27,496 bases of DNA from assembly GCA_036266975.1 (NCBI GenBank), contig DATAWZ010000012.1, positions 1-27,496 on the forward strand, read 5' to 3'. The first letter of the stretch is position 1; each line of letters begins with the position of its first letter. This DNA comes from DATAWZ01 sp036266975. Lineage in GTDB: Bacteria > Actinomycetota > Thermoleophilia > Solirubrobacterales > Solirubrobacteraceae. A program made the translations under genes and the position numbers. Below the pieces are notes generated by a model that saw nothing but the letters and a program-made list of their open reading frames with translations, did not search any database and had not been told where the DNA came from. Below, piece by piece: positions 22,557 to 27,496 of this stretch.

Positions 22557-22922
22557 GGTGGAGACGGCGGGAATTGAACCCGCGTCCGCAATCGCGTGAT
22601 GGGTAGCGTCTACGAGCGTAGCCGGCGCTCTGATCTCATCTCGCGCTCGCCTCGCCGGCGGGGTTGCGCAAGACCAGCCCCCTGAAGATGTCCCCGGATT
22701 GGCGGAGGCGGGCCGCCCCGGGTGAGCCCGCTATCTGATCCCGGGGAGCCCCGCCGCGGGCTCGCGGGGGCCGAGACCTCACGGCTTAGCTATTGACTAA
22801 GCGGCGAGGGCGTACTCGTGAGAGTCCGCACTTATGGTTTTCCCGGGTGTTTTACGAGGCCGCCCGGGACCTCGACTCGCAACCACCCCCACGAACCGAC
22901 CACGTCGAAGCCTGTCGTCCCC
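22557..22922 (-). ncRNA. ssrA: tmRNA
   Basis: The 5' end GGGGACG (complement of 22916-22922) pairs with CGTCTCC near the 3' end, one pair being G-U, to form the tRNA-like acceptor stem. The T arm GCGGGTTCAATTCCCGC is next to it. After the stem come ACC and then T, so the final A of CCA is not encoded. The tag frame at 22797-22829 encodes ADSHEYALAA and a TAG stop. Total length is about 366 bases, normal for a one-piece tmRNA. Together with SmpB it rescues stalled ribosomes and marks the products for proteolysis. Its 3' end is duplicated at 20044 and 17854 by integrative elements. Confidence 0.95.
22797..22829 (-). other. tmRNA proteolysis tag reading frame
   Basis: Resume codon GCG and nine further codons give ADSHEYALAA, ending in TAG. 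The ALAA end is the usual ClpXP signal; ten residues is at the short end for such tags. Confidence 0.9.
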
Positions 22923-22936
22923 AGGAGTGAACGTTC

Positions 22937-22942
22937 ATTGTA
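22937..22942 (-). promoter_or_regulatory. -10 element of ssrA
   Basis: The minus strand reads TACAAT 14 bases upstream of the mature tmRNA 5' end, close to the TATAAT consensus. No matching -35 element stands out. The remainder of 22943-23199 shows no gene that I can support. Confidence 0.55.
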
Positions 22943-23199
22943 GAACGAGAGAGGACGCGGACCCGGGGCGCCCGAGGAACCCTTCCGCCGGCCAGCCCGG
23001 GAGCCGGCCGGAGTCGGGGTGGCGCGGCCTCACACCTCTTGGCCTCGCTCTTCACGTCCCGAATCCGCGTCTGGAGCGACCGTACGCTCGCTGACGGGCG
23101 CTGGCAAGGGGGCTCGCGCGACGACCCCGCATCCTGCGGGAATTCGCGCTCGCGCGCGGTCTTTAGCGGCCGCACGGACAGCCGTGGCACACTCCGAGC

Positions 23200-23949
23200 A
23201 TGGAAGGTTCGCTCGTCGTATCGCCCCCGCGGCAGCGCACGCTGCGCGCCCGCGCGAGCGCCGCCGCGGCCGGCCTGCTCGTGCTGGTGCCCAAGGCCAA
23301 GCTGCTGCTCACCGCGGGCACCGCGGTCGCGTCGATCGCGGCCTACTCGCTGTTCTTCGGCTGGTGGTTCGCCGCCGGCCTGGTCGTGCTGCTGCTCATC
23401 CACGAGATGGGCCACGTGATCGCGCTGCGCCGCGAGGGCATCGCCGCGAGCCCGCCGATGTTCATCCCGTTCCTGGGCGCCGTGATCACCGCGCGCTCGC
23501 TCGGCGACGACGCGGCGGCCGAGGCGCGCGTCGGCCTGGGCGGGCCGGTGCTCGGCACGCTCGGCGCCTTCGGCGCGCTCGCGCTGTACGGCCTCACCGG
23601 CGACCCGCTGCTGAAGGGCCTGGCCTACGTCGGCTTCCTGCTGAACCTGTTCAACCTGCTGCCGGTCGTGCCCCTGGACGGGGGGCGCGCGATGGCGGCG
23701 ATGACGCCGTGGATGTGGTTCGCGGGCCTGGGGCTGCTGGCCTACCTGACCTTCACCGTCCACGGCGGCATCCTGCCGATCATCCTGATCCTCGCGGTCT
23801 TCGAGACCTACCGTCGCGTGCGCGACCGGGACCGCTCCTACTACAAGGTGCGCCCGCGCCAGCGCGTGGCGATCGGCGCGGTCTACCTGCTGCTCGTGGC
23901 CGTGCTCGCGGTGGCGATGCACGCCACCTACGTGCATTACCCCTTCTAG
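23200..23949 (+). CDS. M50 family site-2-type membrane metalloprotease
   Basis: This is a 249-residue membrane protein. The zinc-binding HEMGH (H68, E69, H72) lies in a hydrophobic helix, and the third ligand motif NLLPVVPLDGGR (about 152-163, D160) is present, so the active site is complete. About six hydrophobic segments are visible and no PDZ domain is inserted, the compact form of the family. Such proteases cleave substrates inside the membrane; the target here is unknown. ATG 23200 is the first good start, though the upstream ribosome site is weak. The stop overlaps that of convergent smpB within CTAG. Confidence 0.88.
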   Translation: MEGSLVVSPPRQRTLRARASAAAAGLLVLVPKAKLLLTAGTAVASIAAYSLFFGWWFAAGLVVLLLIHEMGHVIALRREGIAASPPMFIPFLGAVITARSLGDDAAAEARVGLGGPVLGTLGAFGALALYGLTGDPLLKGLAYVGFLLNLFNLLPVVPLDGGRAMAAMTPWMWFAGLGLLAYLTFTVHGGILPIILILAVFETYRRVRDRDRSYYKVRPRQRVAIGAVYLLLVAVLAVAMHATYVHYPF

Positions 23950-24425
23950 CGGCCGGCCTCGCGCAGGGCGCGATCCATGTCGCGCCGCGTGTCGCGCGTC
24001 TTGATCGATTCGCGCTTGTCGTAGAGGTCCTTGCCGCGCGCGAGCGCGATCTCGACCTTCGCGCGCGGGCCCTTGAAGTAGATCCGCGTCGGCACCACGG
24101 TCAGGCCACGCTCGTTGATGCGCGCGGCGATGCGGTCGATCTCCCGGCGGTGCAGCAGCAGCTTGCGGTCGCGGTCGGGCTGGTGGTTCTCGCGATTGGC
24201 CGGCCCGTAGGGCGGGATGTGCGCCCCGTGCAGCCACAGCTCGCCGTCGCGCAGCAGCACGTAGGACTCTCTGAGCTGCGCGGAGCCCTCGCGCAGCGCC
24301 TTGACCTCGGTCCCGAGCAGCACGATGCCGCACTCGAACCGGTCGAGCAGGTGGTACCGGTAGGCCGCCTGGCGGTTGCTCGCCACGTCGCCCGCCCCGA
24401 GTTTGCGCTTGCTGGTCTTGGCCAT
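23946..24425 (-). CDS. smpB: SsrA-binding protein SmpB
   Basis: This 159-residue protein contains the SmpB hallmarks: a basic N-terminus, RYHLLDRFECGIVLLGTEVK at the start of the barrel, SYVLLRDGELWLHGAHIPPY in the middle, and a lysine/arginine-rich tail KDLYDKRESIKTRD that enters the mRNA channel. It binds the tRNA-like part of tmRNA and brings it to stalled ribosomes. ATG 24425 has GAGAAGG shortly upstream. The tmRNA gene itself is 1 kb away on the same strand, with the M50 gene between them on the other strand. The upstream gap to the divergent M29 gene is filled by four palindromes. Confidence 0.97.
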   Translation of the reverse strand: MAKTSKRKLGAGDVASNRQAAYRYHLLDRFECGIVLLGTEVKALREGSAQLRESYVLLRDGELWLHGAHIPPYGPANRENHQPDRDRKLLLHRREIDRIAARINERGLTVVPTRIYFKGPRAKVEIALARGKDLYDKRESIKTRDTRRDMDRALREAGR

Positions 24426-24442
24426 GACCTTCTCAGGATATG

Positions 24443-24539
24443 CGGCGGGGTGCATGCACCCCGCCGGCCCGCGGTGCATGCACCGCGGGCCGGGGGCGGC
24501 GCCTGCGCCGCCCCCCGGGGGCGCGCATGCGCGCCCCCG
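24443..24539. repeat. four back-to-back GC-rich palindromes
   Basis: Four inverted repeats follow each other without gaps: 24443-24466 (perfect, centre TGCATGCA), 24464-24493 (perfect, 30 bases, same centre), 24492-24515 (11-base arms, 2-base loop) and 24516-24539 (perfect, centre GCATGC). They occupy 97 of the 136 bases between the smpB and M29 starts. Possible roles are a binding array, a DNA cruciform or REP-like element, or paired hairpins in both leaders. Confidence 0.85.
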
Positions 24540-24561
24540 CACAGCGAATAGCCTGCACGTC

Positions 24562-25665
24562 ATGATCGATCAACGCGCTCAGCGCCTCGCCCAAGTCCTC
24601 GTCCGCCACTCCACCGCCGTCCAGCCCGGCGACCTCGTCGCCATCGAGGGCGACAGCGCCGCCGAGTCGCTGATCCTCGCCGTCTTCGAGGAGACGCTGC
24701 GCGCCGGCGGCCAGCCGATGCTGTCGGTGACCCCGCGGGGCGCCGAGTCCGCCCTCTTCGAGCACGCCAGCGACGAGCAGCTCGACTTCGTCTCGCCGGT
24801 CACCGAGCTGCTCACCGACCGCTCGGACGTGCGCATCCGCGTGCGCGCGCAGGAGAATACGCGCGAGCTCTCGCAGGTCGACCCCGCGCGCCAGGTGCGC
24901 GTGCAGCGCTCGCGCGAGCCGGTGATGGAGCGGATGATGGAGCGCTCGGCCAAGGGCGAGCTGCGCTGGGTGCTTTGCCAGTACCCGACCAACGGCTACG
25001 CCGCCGAGGCCGAGATGAGCCTGTCGGACTACGAGCAGTTCCTCTACAGCGCGTGCCTGTGCGACCGCGAGGACGCGGTCGGCGCCTGGAGGAGCGCGGC
25101 CGGCGAGACCGAACGGCTGACCGAGTGGATCGGGGGGCGCGAGGAGGTCCACATCCAGGGTCCCGGCACCGACCTGAAGCTCGCGATCGCCCAGCGCACG
25201 TTCGTCGCCTGCGGAGGGCTGCGCAACATGCCCGATGGTGAATTCTTCACCGGCCCGGTCGAGGACTCGGCCGAGGGTGAGATCACCTTTCACTTTCCCA
25301 CCGTGTTCGGCGGACGCGAGGTCGCCGGGGTCAAGCTGCGCTTCCAAGGCGGCGCCGTCGTCGATGCAAGGGCCGAGCGCGGTGAGGCGCTGCTGCACCA
25401 GATGCTCGACACCGACGCCGGCTCACGCCGCCTGGGAGAGCTGGGGATCGGGACCAACTTCCAGATCACCCACGGGACGCGCTCGATCCTCTTCGACGAG
25501 AAGATCGGCGGGACGGTTCACCTCGCGCTCGGCCGCTCCTATCCGGAGACCGGCGGGGTGAACGTCTCGGCGCTGCACTGGGATCTCATCTGTGACCTGC
25601 GCCGGGGCGGCACGGTCACCGTCGACGGCGAGGTCCTCCAGCGCGACGGCGCGTTCGTGGTGTGA
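24562..25665 (+). CDS. M29 family metallo-aminopeptidase
   Basis: This 367-residue protein belongs to the thermophilic-type aminopeptidase family M29 (AmpS, aminopeptidase T). Expected two-metal ligands are visible: E227 (DGEFFTGP), E293 (LGELGIGTN), H320 (GGTVHLALG), and H339 with D341 (HWDLICDLR). These enzymes remove N-terminal residues from peptides in the cytoplasm. ATG 24562 begins MIDQRAQRLAQVL, as in relatives; the in-frame region upstream is the palindrome array and unlikely to be translated. It may help recycle peptides from tagged proteins, but that link is only positional. It ends 7 bases from the convergent lipoprotein gene. Confidence 0.93.
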   Translation: MIDQRAQRLAQVLVRHSTAVQPGDLVAIEGDSAAESLILAVFEETLRAGGQPMLSVTPRGAESALFEHASDEQLDFVSPVTELLTDRSDVRIRVRAQENTRELSQVDPARQVRVQRSREPVMERMMERSAKGELRWVLCQYPTNGYAAEAEMSLSDYEQFLYSACLCDREDAVGAWRSAAGETERLTEWIGGREEVHIQGPGTDLKLAIAQRTFVACGGLRNMPDGEFFTGPVEDSAEGEITFHFPTVFGGREVAGVKLRFQGGAVVDARAERGEALLHQMLDTDAGSRRLGELGIGTNFQITHGTRSILFDEKIGGTVHLALGRSYPETGGVNVSALHWDLICDLRRGGTVTVDGEVLQRDGAFVV

Positions 25666-25672
25666 ACCGGAC

Positions 25673-26800
25673 TCAGTGCAACAGCCGCAGCGAGTTTGCC
25701 GCGTCGTCGACGTAGTACAGGCCGTGCCCGCCGGGGGCGACCTGCAGCCCGAACAGCGACCCGGCGCCGGCCTTGGCGTCGCCGCCGGTCACCGCCGCCT
25801 GCGTGCCCGCGGGCGTGGTCTCGACCAGGCTCCCGTCGCCGGCGTTGGCGCTCAGCAGGTCGCCGTTGGGGGCGAGCGTGAGCCCGAGCGGCTGGTTGAG
25901 GTGACCGCCGTGGGTGAGCACGGTCGCGCTCGCGGCGCTCACCGGCGAGGTGCGGGTCATGGCCTGCGGGACCTCGAAGATCGCGCTTCTGAGCGTGTTC
26001 GCCACATACAGCGTGCCGTTCGACGCGAGGGCGAGGCCCGTCGGGCCGATGGTGAGGGCGGCCGGGTCATCGCGCCACGGGATGCCGTTGGCGATCACCT
26101 GCTGGGAGAGGACCTCGCCCGCGGGTGAGAGCGTGAAGCGCACGACCGTCGAGTTGTCGACGACGTGACGCCCCTCGGCAGCGCCGCCGCTGAGCGCGTT
26201 GCTGACGAATACCGTGTTCCCGGACGTCGTCATGTCCCACGGGCCCTGGACGTTCGGGCCGGCGATCGTGGAGATCGCCTTGCCGGCCGGGCTCACGACG
26301 ATCAGGCAGCCGGCCTTGGCCGTCGCCGACATGCCGTTGGTGGTGGGAAGGCTGCCCACGACGACGTCACCGCCGGGCAGCAGCCCCAGCGCCGTGGTCA
26401 GGCCGACCCCGCCCGGGCACGCTCCGCCGAGCGCGCCGGCGCGCAGGTGGGCGAAGACCGACAGCTTCCCGGAGGGTGTGAGCTGCACGATCGTGGTGCC
26501 GGTGCCCTGATGGTTCGACTTCGCGTTGAAGTTGCTGATCAGCACATCGCCGGCGTGCTCGGCGCCCACGCTCGTGGGCAGGACGACCACGCCGTAGGGG
26601 TTCACGTCGCCGTTGGCGGGCACCGTCGAGCCGACGGTGCTGATGCTCGTCAGCGAGTGCAGGAACGCAGTGGCGGGAGCGGCCGGAGTGGCGGCGGGGA
26701 TGTTGTATGCACTTGACTTGCTCGAACTGCTCGAGCTGCCACAGGCGGCGAGCGGCAACGCGACAGCGGCAAGTGCAATGCAGGATTTGCACTTGTTCAT
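25673..26800 (-). CDS. lipoprotein with beta-propeller (NHL-like) domain
   Basis: This is a 375-residue protein. The signal peptide ends in the lipobox LAAC with C20, followed by a serine-rich linker (GSSSSSSKSSA), so it is anchored on the outside of the membrane. The rest shows repeated blades of the NHL/SMP-30 type: GDVLISNFNAKSNHQGTG, GNTVFVSNALSG, GTLYVANTLRSAIFEVP and NGDLLSANAGDGSLVETTP. No catalytic residues can be assigned. ATG 26800 has a strong ribosome site, GGAGG, 7 bases upstream, and was chosen over a start 4 codons earlier. It lies 61 bases downstream of RNase R on the same strand, with a hairpin between. Confidence 0.87.
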   Translation of the reverse strand: MNKCKSCIALAAVALPLAACGSSSSSSKSSAYNIPAATPAAPATAFLHSLTSISTVGSTVPANGDVNPYGVVVLPTSVGAEHAGDVLISNFNAKSNHQGTGTTIVQLTPSGKLSVFAHLRAGALGGACPGGVGLTTALGLLPGGDVVVGSLPTTNGMSATAKAGCLIVVSPAGKAISTIAGPNVQGPWDMTTSGNTVFVSNALSGGAAEGRHVVDNSTVVRFTLSPAGEVLSQQVIANGIPWRDDPAALTIGPTGLALASNGTLYVANTLRSAIFEVPQAMTRTSPVSAASATVLTHGGHLNQPLGLTLAPNGDLLSANAGDGSLVETTPAGTQAAVTGGDAKAGAGSLFGLQVAPGGHGLYYVDDAANSLRLLH

Positions 26801-26835
26801 GGTGACCTCCAAGCAGGGGTAACGATCTGCCCCCC

Positions 26836-26861
26836 AAGGACGCCGCGGCGCCGCGATCCTT
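26836..26861 (-). terminator. hairpin directly after rnr
   Basis: AAGGA (26836-26840) and TCCTT (26857-26861) enclose the self-complementary GCGGCGCCGC. The hairpin touches the RNase R stop and may end that transcript or protect its 3' end. Confidence 0.5.
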
Positions 26862-27496
26862 CTACGCCGGATCGAGATCCACTCGTCCGCGCACCGCGTC
26901 GATGCGGTGCACGCGCACCTGGGCGTCGTCGCCCAGGCGAATCGCCCCGCCGCCGCGCGTGCCGTGAAGAATCGTCCCGGGCTCGTTGAGCTCCCACCAG
27001 CTGCGTGCCCCGAATGGGGTCTCGCCGCGCAGCCGCCGCACCGGGAGCATGCCCTCGTACTCGTGCCGCGGGCCGAAGGCGACGAACGCCCCGGCGCCGA
27101 TCACCCCGGTCACCTCCCCCTCGAACGGGCGCTGCCAGTCGCCCTCGCGCAGCGCGCACTCCAGGGCAAAGCAGCGCGCGACGTCGTCGGCGTCGCGCTC
27201 GATCACCATCGCCCCCCGCTCGCGCTCGGAGGTCCAGGCGCCGAGCTCGGCCATCCCCGACGCGCGCGGTGCGGTCTCCCCCGCCCCGACCGCGGCGAGC
27301 ACCGCCCGGTGGCAGATCAGGTCGGGGTAGCGGCGGATCGGCGAGGTGAAATGGCAATAGGCGGTCGAGTGCAGCCCGGCGTGGCCGAGATTGCGCGGCG
27401 AGTAGTAGGCCTGCTTGAGCGAGCGCAGCACGAGCGTGGGAAAGGCCCGCTCGCCACGCCCGGTGCGGTGCACGAACGCGGCCACGAGGCGCGAGG
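26862..27496 (-). CDS. rnr: RNase R family exoribonuclease, 3' part of the gene
   Basis: The last 211 residues are in the window; the gene continues beyond its edge. The end of the RNB catalytic domain is clear: AYYSPRNLGHAGLHSTAYCH, then FTSPIRRYPDLICHRAV, the family signature. An S1-like RNA-binding domain follows (FEGEVTGVIGAGAFVAFG). RNase R degrades structured RNA 3' to 5' and in other bacteria removes the defective message during trans-translation with tmRNA and SmpB, both encoded nearby on the same strand. There is no basic tail after the S1 domain. RNase II is the alternative name, but the neighbourhood favours RNase R. Confidence 0.9.
   Translation of the reverse strand, partial: SRLVAAFVHRTGRGERAFPTLVLRSLKQAYYSPRNLGHAGLHSTAYCHFTSPIRRYPDLICHRAVLAAVGAGETAPRASGMAELGAWTSERERGAMVIERDADDVARCFALECALREGDWQRPFEGEVTGVIGAGAFVAFGPRHEYEGMLPVRRLRGETPFGARSWWELNEPGTILHGTRGGGAIRLGDDAQVRVHRIDAVRGRVDLDPA

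Larger units (their letters stand above)
20044..22571. mobile_element. inner decayed element at the tmRNA locus, carrying HipBA
   Basis: This 2.5-kb segment lies between att-like site B and the tmRNA 3' end. From the tmRNA inward it holds a tyrosine-recombinase fragment, three hip-type operators, an intact hipBA operon, a terminator and a MazF remnant. An integrase remnant directly beside a tmRNA end duplicate is classic for ssrA-targeted elements. The genes left are too few for mobility. Confidence 0.6.

Noticed and set aside
17854..22571. Repeated motifs considered as a CRISPR array
   Set aside because: The three copies are kilobases apart and match the tmRNA end; there is no regular repeat-spacer pattern and no cas gene in the window.
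23000..23150. Possible small helical protein on the minus strand between tmRNA and the M50 gene
   Set aside because: There is no ribosome site or recognisable motif; the frame is likely open only because of GC content.
22852..24333. Long minus-strand frame across the M50 gene and smpB
   Set aside because: It overlaps two clear genes in the wrong frame and shows no family resemblance.

Overview
The window comes from a chromosome of very high GC content with strong G/C preference at third codon positions. Divergent TetR-regulated pairs, DHA2-type drug exporters, a DUF2236 (MpaB-type) protein, a sedolisin with a long secreted tail, and an rnr / M29 peptidase / smpB / ssrA neighbourhood all point to an actinobacterium. 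A soil Thermoleophilia (Solirubrobacterales-like) origin is my best guess, but no rRNA or other placing marker is present, so the lineage is inference.

Positions 1-6044: a TetR repressor and a divergent DHA2 drug exporter share a promoter with two tandem operators. A large secreted S53 peptidase with a beta-sandwich tail follows. Positions 6045-11350 are strongly decayed: a frameshifted DUF3089 hydrolase abuts the 3' half of a TetR gene. An intact alcohol dehydrogenase and cupin operon comes next, facing an MmyB-like XRE regulator that has lost its middle. A small secreted protein follows, then a multiply frameshifted DHA2 exporter whose divergent TetR regulator is still intact.

Positions 11383-17560: an unusual 593-residue alpha/beta hydrolase carries a glycine-rich membrane segment. 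Next is a TetR / decarboxylase-type amidohydrolase pair around a perfect long palindrome; the amidohydrolase overlaps the start of a short-chain dehydrogenase that stops after 27 codons. A DUF2236 / TetR pair around two tandem palindromic operators closes this part.

Positions 17854-22571 look like two decayed integrative elements in tandem at the 3' end of the tmRNA gene. The last 16 bases of the tmRNA region recur at 17854 and 20044. A tyrosine-recombinase remnant lies next to the tmRNA. The inner sides of both distal copies carry the same arm sequence and remains of MazF-like toxins. The cargo still intact is HipBA, with three operator-like sites spaced exactly 39 bp apart, and a secreted beta-propeller protein.

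Positions 22557-27496 are core genome: tmRNA (tag ADSHEYALAA), an M50 membrane protease, SmpB, an M29 aminopeptidase, a beta-propeller lipoprotein and the 3' part of RNase R. tmRNA, SmpB and RNase R act together in trans-translation. Four back-to-back GC-rich palindromes fill most of the gap between smpB and the M29 gene and have no obvious explanation.
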